A stretch of 64,000 nt of DNA from Dasyornis broadbenti (Eukaryota > Chordata > Aves > Passeriformes > Dasyornithidae), in contig VZRN01004246.1 of the NCBI GenBank assembly GCA_013397935.1, positions 200,006 to 264,005 of the forward strand, written 5' to 3'. Below the pieces are notes generated by a model. The model saw nothing but the letters and a program-made list of their open reading frames with translations. It did no database searches and had not been told where the DNA came from. Below, one piece after another: positions 1-11,200 of the stretch. The first letter of the stretch is position 1. The number at the start of each line of letters is the position of its first letter. Position numbers and translations under genes: made by a program.

Positions 1-118
1 GAGACATTCAAAACCTGTCTGGACGTGTTCCTGTGTCACCTGCTCCACGGGGGTTGGACTGGACGATCTGGTCTTCAGAGGTCCCTTTCAACCCTGACGA
101 TTCTGTGCTTAACTCCTT
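1..118 (+). mobile_element. CR1 LINE 3' fragment
   Basis: The segment reads like the 3' tail of an avian CR1: a stretch encoding the usual 'gagacattcaaaacctgtctgg' type motif, then 'gggggttggactgga' and the terminal 'cctttcaaccctgacgattctgtg'. It is 5'-truncated by the window edge. By position it lies in an intron of FANCG, downstream of exon 2. Family assignment rests on recognising the consensus; no alignment was run. Confidence 0.85.
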
Positions 119-306
119 TGCAGGCCCCGTTCAGCACTGGGCAGCGGGGACCGTTTCACCCTTCTCAAGTTTATTTCCAGCACCGGGATACCGGAGCTGC
201 ATCCCTGTAAACAGAGATGTCCGAGACCCGGTGCTTCCAAGCCCACAGGCTTCAGGCCCGGGACAGCAGCGGGAGGCGAAGGCGGGGCACTGCGGCCGCC
301 ACTCAC

Positions 307-602
307 CGCGGATACTCAGGAGCAGCTCCCCGAATTCGTCTCGGTGCTGCCGCCGCACCTGCCGCGCCTCTCCGCTGCACCGCGCCGTCTGCAAGGGATG
401 CACTTACCCCCGGCCCGGCTGGGGACCGGCCCGGGCGGCAGCCCCGCGGCTGGGGGAAGGAAGCGGAGGGAAGGAAGGGGACGTGCCGCACCGTCCAGCG
501 CCCGACTAGCGCCCGGTTGTGGGAGGCCCACGCCCGCAGGCAGCCCGGCTCGGGCTCCGGTCCCGCGTACGTCCCGCGCCGCCGCTTCATGGCCGCCGCC
601 AT
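307..602 (-). CDS. FANCG: FANCG, coding exons 1 and 2 only (gene continues off the left edge)
   Basis: FANCG is a TPR-repeat scaffold of the Fanconi anaemia core complex, which monoubiquitinates FANCD2-FANCI in interstrand-crosslink repair. Two exons are visible. Exon 1 is 492-602 (37 codons, start codon at 600-602) and ends in a weak GTGCGG donor. Exon 2 is 307-388 (82 nt), preceded by CCCTTGCAG and followed by GTGAGT. The intron is 103 nt. The exon 1 peptide has C-L-x2-W-x3-N-x2-L-V near its end, matching the human start region CLDLWREKNDRLV. Exon 2 has A-x2-S-G and ends LLLSIRG, matching human HSLQG. Both splice phases (0, then 1) agree with the human gene as I remember it. A second in-frame ATG lies four codons in. 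The weak donor, short matched length and high GC are the reasons for caution. Confidence 0.72.
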
Positions 603-720
603 CGCCCGCCGCCGCTTTCCCGCCCTCGCCGCCGATTGGCGGGAACGGCCGTCACCAAGGCAACACGGAAGCGCCGGGCCGAGGAAACGCGCGTCGGTAA
701 GGGGGCGGCCCCGGAAGGAC
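603..720 (-). promoter_or_regulatory. FANCG CpG-island promoter with CCAAT, E2F-like and RFX X-box motifs
   Basis: Immediately upstream of the FANCG start the sequence is CpG-rich. On the minus strand there is a CCAAT box (635-639). An overlapping TTGGCGGGAA at 636-645 fits the E2F consensus. GTCACCAAGGCAAC at 651-664 is a full match to the RFX X-box pattern GTNRCC-N(1-3)-RGYAAC. An ETS-type CGGAAG core follows at about 666-671. TSS position is inferred, not seen. Confidence 0.6.
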
Positions 721-744
721 AAACCTCGGCGCAAGGCGAAGCTA

Positions 745-1062
745 CCAGACACAGAATCAGTTGCAGAATATCCCGAGTTGGAAGGGACCCATCAGGATCA
801 TCGAATCAAACTCCTGGCTTTATGCAGGATACTCCAAGAGTTTCACCACGTGCGTGATTTAAACGCTTCTTGAACTCCGGCAGGCTTGTGGCTGTGACTC
901 CTACCCTGGGGAACCTGTTCCGGTGCGCGACCACTGTCTTGGAGAAGAGCCTTTTCCTAAACCTCGAGAGTCTTGGACCACAGCTCAACCTAAACCTTCC
1001 CTGACACAGGTTCAGGCCATTCCCTCTCGTCCTCTCACTGGTTGCTGCAGAGAAGAGATCAG
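745..1062 (-). mobile_element. CR1 LINE 3' fragment
   Basis: On the minus strand this reads as a CR1 3' region: 'ctctgcagcaaccagtgag' near 1040, 'ggtttaggttgagctgtgg' near 990, 'ggaacaggttccccaggg' near 915, and the 3' tail 'gttggaagggaccc' near 780. It lies just upstream of the FANCG promoter, between it and the PIGO 3' flank. Confidence 0.85.
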
Positions 1063-1193
1063 TGCCTAACCCTCAATTTCCTCTGATGAGGGCCTCCAGG
1101 ATGTAGATGAGGGCCTCCAGGAAGGAGACGCTGGATGGGTCAGGGAGAGGGATGGAAGCAAGAGACAACACAGCTCTCCTTGGCTCTCATGGT

Positions 1194-1199
1194 TTTATT
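1194..1199 (-). terminator. AATAAA poly(A) signal, distal candidate for PIGO
   Basis: On the minus strand AATAAA is followed within about 50 bases by a GT-rich stretch (near 1155-1170, 'ctgtgttgtctcttgc'), as expected for a cleavage site. If used, the PIGO transcript ends about 590 bases from the FANCG start codon. Confidence 0.45.
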
Positions 1200-3201
1200 T
1201 GCAGACATCATTTTCACAGCTGCCTGGAGCCCCATGCCACCCTCGGACAGCAATCCTCCACGCACACCTCTCCCCACTCCTGATTAATTCATTATTTAAG
1301 TAATTTAATAATGGAGCGATCCCTCTATGGCTGCCTCCTGGGGCCAGTCCTGTTGTACCCAGCACTGCTGGATGTGGGACACCAATCCCAAGGACTGTGG
1401 CTGCCAGGAGAACAAGTACTGCCAACTTGCCTGTTTCAGAGGGTTTTTTGAACGAAAAAAGGCTCTGCCTCCTAGCACTAGAGACTTGAGCATCGCTTCC
1501 ACCTTCCAGGTGTAGCTGGCTGGATGTGAATGAAAGTGTTGACAGCCAAATATGTAGATAACCAGGAAAGTGTAGCACCATGCTGCATGCAGAGCTCCCA
1601 GGTTGCTTTCCACAACTGGGTCCATCCCCATTTTTTTTTTCCCCAAATGAGGGACTGAGGCACACAGAGGTCAATAAAAATAAATTAAAACAACAATCTT
1701 GCTCCAAGTCAGTGGTACATTGAGTCAGGGTTCAGAGGACAGAGCCCTGCTCCCAACACACTGGCACTGCTGCTTCCTGAGGGGAAGGGGAAACATGCAC
1801 ACTGAGACTGAGACTGGGACTGTGCCTTGACATAAAAAAGCAGCCTGAAGAGTTGAGGGGAAAACCAGAGCGAGATGGGACAGAGGAATGGCTGTGGAAA
1901 CAGAGCTGGAGTGAGCCCTGGGCTCCCCAAAACAGTGCCATCCTTTGGGATCTGTGTCAGTCCTGCAGACTAGAGCTGCAGGATGCTCCCACCACCCACA
2001 ACCCTTCACAGTGGCTGCAGCTTTTGGTCACCATCTTCTAGGCAGCAAAAAAGAGACACAACTGAATTCCTTGTTCTATGCCAGGACCATGGAACGCACC
2101 ATTCACCATGGGCCTGAGCCAGGGAAGTTTCCCAATAGCGCTCTCCCCTGCCAAGAAACACATGCACAACACTTCAAAGGCCAAAGTGCAGAGAGATTGT
2201 GGAGTGCAGGATGAAAACTGCTCAGCTGAGCACTCTGTCCCCTGTCACACTCAGCTGAATGACACAAGGACCAGAAATAAACAGCTTGGAGTAACTTGTC
2301 CAAGAGAGGCAAGCAGGGCCCTACAACAACCTCTTTGGAGTAATGTGGGGCAAAACCAACACCCCAGCACACCAGATTTCCCCAAGAGCCTGCCTGCTGC
2401 CTGCAGGTTTGGACCAGCAGGCAACCCCCTCTTGGGGTTTTAAATTAGCAAACACAGCCCTGTCTGCTCTAGCATCAGCAGCATGTTCTGCTTCTAAGGT
2501 CACCAAGACCTGGACTGGCATTAACTCTGTAATCCCCGGCATGCTCAGGAGAATAGCAGCCAAACAATCAGCTTGAGGGCAGCTGAGGAAGGCTGACAAA
2601 GACTAAAACAGTCAATAAAAAGAAGCAAGAGCATCTCCAGCCCTTGGAAAACTTGTCTTCCTGAACCTGATATCTTTGGTGTAGCAGCCAGTCTGCCGTG
2701 TCCGAGCAGTGGGCACTCCGTGGCATCTCTGCAGTGACAAGAACATACTTGCACCTCTTCTGCTGCAAGTTTTGTTTAGTCTCTGGTGAGATAAGTGTGT
2801 GTCCTTTGATGCTACAGCTCTGCTGTTCCCACTGCTCTTCCTGGTCTCCTGGGACCACAAGCCCACACATGGCAGAGGGGTGATATGGAGGGGTGAGGAG
2901 AGGATGCCCAAGCCCCGTGTGAGTGCTCCAACCATAGAGTGGGCATGGGAAGGCTCAGCTGCACTGGAGTGACCAGTGAAAGAGGAACCAAAGATGGAAG
3001 CCAAGGGGCCTGGGTGGCAGCTGTGGGGACATCAGGGACCAGTCCTACACTATCAGTGACCACAGGGACTTCTGCCAGCACAAATACAGTCAGGCAGAAA
3101 GCTCCTGACCAGGTTTTAAGGTTACAACAAGACCGATTTGAGCTCCAGGCTTGGCGTTTAGCAACATGTGTTATACAGATTAACCTCACATTAAATGAAA
3201 A

Positions 3202-3207
3202 TTTATT
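3202..3207 (-). terminator. AATAAA poly(A) signal, proximal candidate for PIGO
   Basis: Minus-strand AATAAA (context 'cccaataaatttt') about 2.1 kb past the PIGO stop codon. It is followed by TGTGAGG about 25 bases downstream. Confidence 0.35.
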
Positions 3208-5276
3208 GGGTAACTGCTACCTCCATCCCCTTCCTCCTCACCACATCTATGCACCCCTCATTCCTCCAGAAGCATACGGCCACCAGGGAGTCAGCTTTCA
3301 GCAAGTAACTTGGTTTTAGGGTGTGACTGCCTAAGCCCATTCTAATTATGGGCTGATGCGTTCCTGCAGCTGCCAGCTTCCCCCACTGTTTGCTGCTACC
3401 CTTTCTTTGTCCTAGCACTGGTGTTATGCATCCAGGCAGTGAGGCAGGCCAAGGTGTGATGCCAGCTACAAACCAGTCCCTGGATGTGTCAGGTGAAACT
3501 GAGCAGGATCACAGAGCAGAGATGAGAGGCTGAGGTAGCAGAGCATAGCCAGCAGCTCGGAGCAGGCCAGGCAATGGAAACCTACTATTAGAGCAGTTTA
3601 AGCCTCCCTGGAATTTCATCCTAACACCTGAGCAGGCATTTTGCAAAGGTAAAATACAAAATTCCACCTGCCCTCAAGAGCCATGGCAACTGGGCACTTG
3701 GGAAAAACAGCAAGAAAGGAAATCATGAGAGAGGTGACATTTTCCCTGGGATTCTGCAAGGCAGAGGAGAGGAGAGGAAGAGCCTGGAGTTATACTAACA
3801 GTCTGCAGTAAGGAACTCAAACAGGGACAGTCATGGTGCATGAGTTAAAAATTAACGGGATCAGGCAAATATCATTGCAGAAATCCCAGGCAAGCAGGCC
3901 TTGGCTCTTTCCAGAGGCAAAAGAGACAAAAGATTTCATAGCACCAAGTAATGCCGCACAGTGGTTCAGGGCAGTAAGGAATCTCAGCTCCAATGGAAAC
4001 TGCAGGAGGAATTTGGCTAGGATGTGGCCAGGCAAAATGGTCACCATCCTCTACCTGTGCCCATAAATAAAGAAACACCACATCTCCTGACTGTGAGCAG
4101 TCAAGGGCATGTTTGGCATAGCTCACTTGTGGCATGAAGTCCCACAGAAAACACCAAGACCAAGAGGGAGACAAGACCAAACACGGGATCATGGATGTGA
4201 TTGACTGCAATGCCTGGAGTCTATAGCTTCCAGCACATACATAGACACCAGTGAGTTAAACTACTTCCCAAAAGAATTAGTGCCTGCTCAGGGCTTTCAA
4301 GTAGCTGTTCGCAGGCTCTAGAGCTTACACCAAAGCTACTCCTGCAGCTGGGACAGCTACTCCAGGCTCCCTTTTCCTGCTGGCCAGGCCCACTGTGGGG
4401 GTGAGCCCATATTCTGTCACTACATCCCCCTGCATCTTAACTGTTCCCAGCTGGCAACAACCAGCATCCAGCAGTACACACTAAGGAAGAGATCAGGAGC
4501 CTTGGCCGCTACCACCCAGCCCACAGGGACCCTGACAGGTTGAGAATGAAATCGAGTTTCTTGGTCATGCACACAGTTGTCCCTGCTGCCACTGCCTAAA
4601 GCTAAGCCTGCTGTACAAGGCAGCCCAGAGTGCTCCCCACTGCACTTCACAGGGCTGAGGAGGACCAGGAAAATGGGATTGAGTGTAGGACAAGAGAGGC
4701 CTCATTACAGAGCAACTGACTGACTTTACAGAGGAGTAGCTGCCACTGAGGCTCCAGGAACCATCTGCATGGAACCATGTGCAGTGTTATTCCAGTGTGA
4801 AAACTGAGCACATGAAAACAAGTGGTGGCTGTGGACATTCCCTCCCTTTCCAACCTCCTCAGCAGGCCCCACCCCATGAATCACTGTCTTTGCACAGCCA
4901 AGGTGACACCTTGCTGGCCACTGAAGCGTACCAGCTGCACATTGAGACAGTTGTCAGGAAAGCAGCAGCAAGACTCCCTTTGGTGTTTCTCCAGAGGAGC
5001 ACTTCAGGACTCTTGCTTCGTGGGCTCCTGCAGCAGAGTTCTCCTGCTGCCAGCAAAGGCCCAGTGAGAGCTCTGACCTCCCCTGCTGAGAAACACCATC
5101 CCCATGAGCCAGGAACAGTTGGCTCCAGTCCTTTTGTTCAGCGCAGAGGCAGGGAGCTGGGGATAATCTCTGACTGCTGGCATTGCTGGCGGCTTGTGTA
5201 TCCCTTCCAGCCCAAGGGGATTCTGGTGTCAGCAACAGCCTCAGCCAACGAGCAGGTCAGGCTCCCATCTCCAAGG

Positions 5277-8200
5277 CTACCTGAGCTGAAGCTGGCTGAA
5301 CCAGGTGCTGACAGCGCAGTCCACACGCATCACCAGGGAGATCCCCAGCAAGAGGCAGATGCTGCTCACCACGAAGCCCAGCGACTCAAAGAGGAACCTG
5401 CAGGCACAACAGATGCAGTTAAGGATAAAACAGCCAGCATGACTACAAAGACAGGTTGCTACCCTCCATCTGACTGATTTTCCTGACAAGGAGAGGCTGG
5501 TACCATCCCACATTCTAAAATCTGAATTACATTCACTCCCCAGCAGTTGCTGCCTGAACCTGGAAGCCAAGCACTCCTATGGTTTGGAGGCTGCTCAGGA
5601 CCTCTTGACTCAGGTGGGATTTTGAATCCCTCAGAGACTGAGGCCACCCCTCACACCAACTAGTTCAAAGATTTGCTGGTTCAGCATTTCTCGGTTTACC
5701 GCTTCTGGTCTGGTATCCCTACCTTTGGCTCTCCAACCTCATCATTCTCACCTTCCAGGTGGGCTCTGCGTGTCCTTGCAAATTAAGAGGAGGAGAAATT
5801 TATAGGCCCCAGCTCAAGTTTAGCTTCTGAATTTCAAGTAGGAATTAGTTAGGAACATTCCTACAACCGTTACTAGGTAATGAGTCAGAAGATCAATCAC
5901 AGGGTTCCTTCCAACATTACCGTCTGTGAACTCTAGTAAAGATGTCAGGGATATGAGTCTTAACCCAGCATCAGAGCAACTCCTGGGACTTACTTTGGGG
6001 CAAAGACCTTCCAGACCATGAGGTGTCTCCTGAGGATCATAGCTGCACAAACACAGGCCAGAAGCTGTGGGGAAGATCAGGAAAAACATGTTACAAGTGA
6101 CTCTGGAGAGACCTCCTGGGCACTAGGTTCACGTCTGAAGGTGGTACTAAACTGCACACACCTGAGAGGCTGGCACAGCACACACCAGGAATGAGCATCC
6201 TAAAGAGGACTCCCTTCCATGATGTCCTCAAGTCAAGAAACACAAACAGCTTGGGTACATGCAGGCCCTTGTGGAGCCAGGCTGGAGCAGCACAGAGGGC
6301 TCACACTGTGGCTAACCTGACCTACTATTTCACTGAAAGGGGCACTCCTGCTCTCTTGCTGCAGGGCTTGCTCCTCATTGTACAGTTAGACTGTCTCTGG
6401 TCTGACGACACAGGAGAATGATTTGAAGGGATAAGTCCCAGAAAGCTGTTCATTTCTTTCACAGGATTCAATTTTCTGGTGTTTAGCTCCCTATATAATC
6501 ACAGTACATATGAAAACCACAGCCGGTGTGAGACAGGAATGGTCAGGAAGACAGGGAGCAGAATTATAACCCTGCAGTTCCTGGACAGACATTCCCACCC
6601 TGGGCATATGGTATGAAAAACCGTATCACAGGAAAAGCCTAATCCGTATGGCAGCTTCCATGCTGCAGCGCTTCCCAAAGCACAGAGCAATGGGCATGGC
6701 TGAGATGGAACCTGCTCTTCCACCTGCAACCAGACCCCTGGGCCTGTCTGTGTCCTGGCTGACCTCTTTCTCATATCAGAGAGAACTCCACAGTTCTCAC
6801 AGCACACCAGTTACCTCCTAGACAGCCTTTCCCACAGTCACCCTGCCTCTGCCTGTACCTGTGCCCCAAGGACAAAGAGGTACTTCAATCCCAGCTGCAA
6901 CAGAGCAGTGGAGAACTTCTCTGGAGACTCCCGCAGCCTCATCTCCATCATATGCTCCTCCACCTCCTGGAGCTCCTCCCGAGACTCCTTCTTGGGCTTC
7001 TTCTTCTGTGAGTTGGACATCTCACACACAAAGGGCCACAGCAAGAGCAGCGGGCAGCCAACTACCTCAAGGAGAAAAGCACATGAAGTTACTGGAGCCT
7101 GGGACATGAGGAGCAGTCTAGGCTCTGCCATCATGCCCTGGGATGTGCATGAAACATATACTGCAGCTCCAAGTCAGGCTGTGGCCCCACAAGGGGACAG
7201 TAAGGATGGTGCTGCTCAGCTGGTGCTTAAGCCTTTATTGCCTCATACTCATCCTGCAGAGCCCCAGGCAAGGCGCAGCATTGAGCTGTGTCTGCTTGGG
7301 CTCCACAGCCCAGGAAGAAATTGATTTACCTGCAAAGAGGATATGGGAGGCAAAGGTGTTGGCGCCCACCAGGACAGCAGGCAGGAGGTTCGTGCTGTGG
7401 TCAAGGTGGAAGCCCACAAAGGCTGCATTCCAATGGATGGCTGGGAAGATGGGCTGGTGGCCTGTGGAATAGAAGAACTGGGAAGCAGCAAGGAGCCAGG
7501 AGATGACTGCATACCAGGGCACTGAAAATGGCTCTGAGAGATAAAAAGACAGAGGCAGGGAGTGGGGATATCAGCATTAAGGAACAAGACAGATACATAG
7601 TCCAGAAAAGCCTAGTGACCTTTCTTCCAGGTTCCCTTTCCATGCTGGCTCTTTTGAGAGACATGAACCAATCCAGCTCCCACTACAGATACAGCAGCAG
7701 ACACCAGTAGAGGCCAGCATTCCCTCTGCGGGTGTCAGCAGCCCTGCCACTGGATTCTGGTGTCAGCAGCCCTGCCACTGGATGCCAGTGGGGTTTGGTG
7801 GCTGTTCACACTCTGGACAGAAGAGACGGGTGCAGAGCTCCTTTCCCTAACCCAAGACACTCCTCCTCCTCCCACATTCACGTCCCTGCTGCATGCATCT
7901 TTCTTCTACTAGCGAATTTAAGCAGCTATAAAAAAGCTAAGAGTATCCTGAGGAACACTGCACTACTATTTCCCAACACTAGAAACTGGACCCTCTTTCT
8001 CTCACTGGAATTAAGGCAAGGTCAGTACAGGTGAGGCCCAGGTTGCATACGCAGTGATTGCTCTACTGAGCCTGGACTCACCAGCATCTCCAGCAAGGCC
8101 TCTGGCACATGCGTGGATGTGCAGCAGCACGAAGGCCTCCACAAAGAGGAGCAGGAAGGCAAAGCTCAGCCGCTCACTGTGCAGAAGCATCAAGAGGAAA

Positions 8201-11200
8201 CCCAAGAGGGTGAGGGCTATCACCAAGGCTGCTGAGTACACGCTGCCCAGCCCGTACGCTGCAACAGTAGCCCTACAGCTGCCCCGCTCCAGCCGGTTCT
8301 TCTGAGACTCCTGCATCCTCTTGTAGATCTGAGGGATGACGTGGAGGAGGTCAACTTCGGAGCTGGGAACACCCAGGTAGGGAATGACGATAGATCCTGT
8401 CGACTCCCATGTGTCCTTTGCAAACACTGTCATGGGATTGCACAGCAGAAGCAGCAGTCCCATGGATGCTAGTCCATAGACAGCCCAGGGAAAGACAACA
8501 ACTGCCACCTGCACCAGCTCCTGAAGCTTGCCAAGAGAGTCATCAGCACTGGAGGCAACGGCCCAGTAGCAGGCAATGCAGAGGACCACCACTGGGAAAC
8601 CCCAGCGCACGAACAGCACGAGGGGGTCCGAGCTGTTCAGGTTGCCATAGTGCCTTAGCCAGCTCTGCACTGCATACACCAGCCCAGCCAGCAAGGCCAC
8701 GCACAGGAGGTAGAAAAGGTTCTTGGCCCGTGTGTTTCTCAGGCTGGCAAGTGGGGAGAGGAAAACAGAGGGCCGGCACTGAGGAATTTCTTCGCGGCAC
8801 TGGTGGAAGAAACTGGAGAGGCGCACGCAGACTAGGAGCATGGCCACGAGGCACAGCAAGTACCAGATCTCTCTCCGGTACGACGAAAAGCCAAGGAGCT
8901 GCTGCTTGGGACCTTCTGGCACAGTTAGGCGACCATCCCAGTGGAGCTTCCCTACTAGCAACATCACCAGTGAGGCTAGCAGGAATGGAGCCACCCGTGC
9001 CTCGGCCACAACAAAGCTGTCGGAGAACATAGCTCCACAACGGAAGAACAGAATGCTCATGGGGAAGGCTAGTCCCAGCCATGCTTGCAGCCTCTGCCTC
9101 GGGCCACTGCTGGCCAAAGGTGGCTGACTGCCTGCCAAATGGACTCTCTTGGGATGCTGGCCCCACCAGTGCCAGAAAAATCCCAGCTGAGAAGCAGCAG
9201 CTGCCCACGACGACACCAGGAGCAGATCCAGCCCCTCCTGGCTGAAAATGTGGGCCAACCCAAGCAGAGCAGTGCCCATGAGGACCCAGAGCAGTGGGTA
9301 CAGGAGGCAGCTGCGACAGAAGGAGTGTGAGGATACAGCCAGCTCTGAGACCATGTAGCAGACCAAGCAGGAGGAGGCAATAAGAATGCAGCCCCCCACC
9401 ATACGCAGGGGGTGGAAGCGGGCCCAGGACTGGGTGCACACAGCCCGTGCTTCCCGCAAGTAGTGCTGGAAGCGGCCGATGAGGCTTCCCAGCCTGGACT
9501 CCAGCTCGGGAGGCACCAACGTTGTCCCCTGCACCTGGGCCAGGAGCCGCGTGTGCTCCTCCACAGCACTGGAGAAGAGCTCCCGCAGGTGCTGGAGCTG
9601 CTCTGCTGGCAGGTCCTGAGCCACCAGCGAGTAGGACTGCAGGAAGCGATCCACCTAGGGGAGAGGGGACACAGGATCAGACAGCAGAACTGGGAATATT
9701 GGGAATGGGATTAACTGCTTCACATTGCTTCTTCAGAACGGAAACAAACCCAACTGACCAACCCCTGCCAGGGCAGACCTGTCCCCAGCCACATCAGCCA
9801 GTGCTGGTGACACAAATCCAGGATGTCACCACCAGGAAACTCAATCTCTGCCAAAGTGACATCTCTGTCAAGGGATGCATCAATCCTAATAGCCACACTG
9901 ACTCCTGCAACTACACTTCTGCTAACATTGTGCATCACTAAGGGCTTTTATAGAGTCTTTGGCAGCAATAAGGCAAATGTCTTCCAGAAGTTCAAGTCAT
10001 TATTATTAATGACTTGTTAATCTGAACCCCATGTTGAGTTTTACAGTTTTGTCTGAGGAAAAACCTCAAATTAAAAAGCTTATAGTGGATCAAACCAAAC
10101 TGCACTCATTTCTTCAATACTTGCACATTAATCCACTGCACCACAGCTTAAGAAAAGCTAATTCGTTTTGCTTTCTATTTCAAGAGGACATGAACAGAAG
10201 CAGTTATGATCCAAAAGTCATAAAAAAAGTTTTACAGAGGCATTAGCAGGACAGAGCACCTGCACATACAACCATCTGCTTAGCAGTGTAGATCTGTTCC
10301 AGTCCTGAAATACACCCATAACTTCACACACCTTCCAGAACCAGCCTGCCTCTGCTCATGGACGGCAGACACATACACTGGCTCTCTCACAGGCCTCCCT
10401 GGAGTGCCATGGCTTCTTCAGCACCACCGTTATCGAGCTAGAAACCTCCTCAAACAATGAGTGCAAATATTTAAACAAGCATGACTGGATAGTGCTAATT
10501 TCTAACAGATGATGATTGATATCCTCAGTGATTAATGGACATTAACATACAGTATGCTCTTTAAATGTCAAAGCACTCCGCTGCTCTATAAATACAGAGC
10601 TGAGAGGCTGAATATTTCTGTCTTCCCATCAGCAATCATATTCTCTCCAGATCTTCACTGGCTTGTACTTGTCCCAGTGGTACTCCAAGGAGCTTGTTGG
10701 ACAGCGGAGGAGTTACTCCTGTGCTCCCAGCAATCCAGAGTCCCTCAAAGACAGACTGGCCCTTAGCTGAGATACATGCCTTGCAACACCTGTGGCAAAT
10801 CTGGCTCTGTAGCATGACCAGAGCCACAACAGATGGCCCTCACATCATCCATAGAGGCTCTTATTTAGTCTGCTCCAATTCCTAGGCTTCTTTTAGACGT
10901 GGTGTAGAGACTGTCATTCAAATTTTGTCATTCTGCTCCTGCAGTTCTGTATTTTGTTGCACTCTGTGTAAATTGCTCTTTCAGTATCCTACTTTAGTAT
11001 TATCTGGTACGTGGTTATTTCTTTTATTTAGTCCTTCATTACTGGTTTCCTTCTTTCAGTAATCTAGAATAGCTTTTTTCTTAACACTGGTTCTCCTTCA
11101 AAACTGAAGCAGCATCAAAACCTCCACTTTTACTCTCAAATCTCCAATCACAAGACTTGCCTCTGGTCATCTTCAGACCAGAGGAACCAGAGACCTCTAT

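Larger units (their letters stand above)
1063..5276 (-). other. PIGO 3' UTR / 3' flank, no separate gene seen
   Basis: No stretch here shows a recognisable protein or a phase-consistent exon chain. It begins at the PIGO stop codon (5277-5279) and runs towards the FANCG promoter. Two minus-strand AATAAA hexamers (3202-3207 and 1194-1199) offer alternative PIGO transcript ends, giving a 3' UTR of about 2.1 or 4.1 kb. A short imperfect tandem repeat with a 21-base period sits at 1085-1122. A 170-codon minus-strand ORF at 1195-1707 ends inside the distal AATAAA and has no family resemblance I recognise. Confidence 0.5.

Noticed and set aside
1195..1707. 170-codon minus-strand ORF near the distal PIGO poly(A) signal
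   Set aside because: Stop codon falls inside AATAAA, composition is UTR-like and no domain is recognisable.
4779..5477. 232-codon plus-strand ORF
   Set aside because: Runs antisense over PIGO coding exon 10 and its UTR; no family resemblance.
8543..9439. 298-codon minus-strand ORF
   Set aside because: Alternate-frame shadow of PIGO exon 6, whose true frame matches the family throughout.
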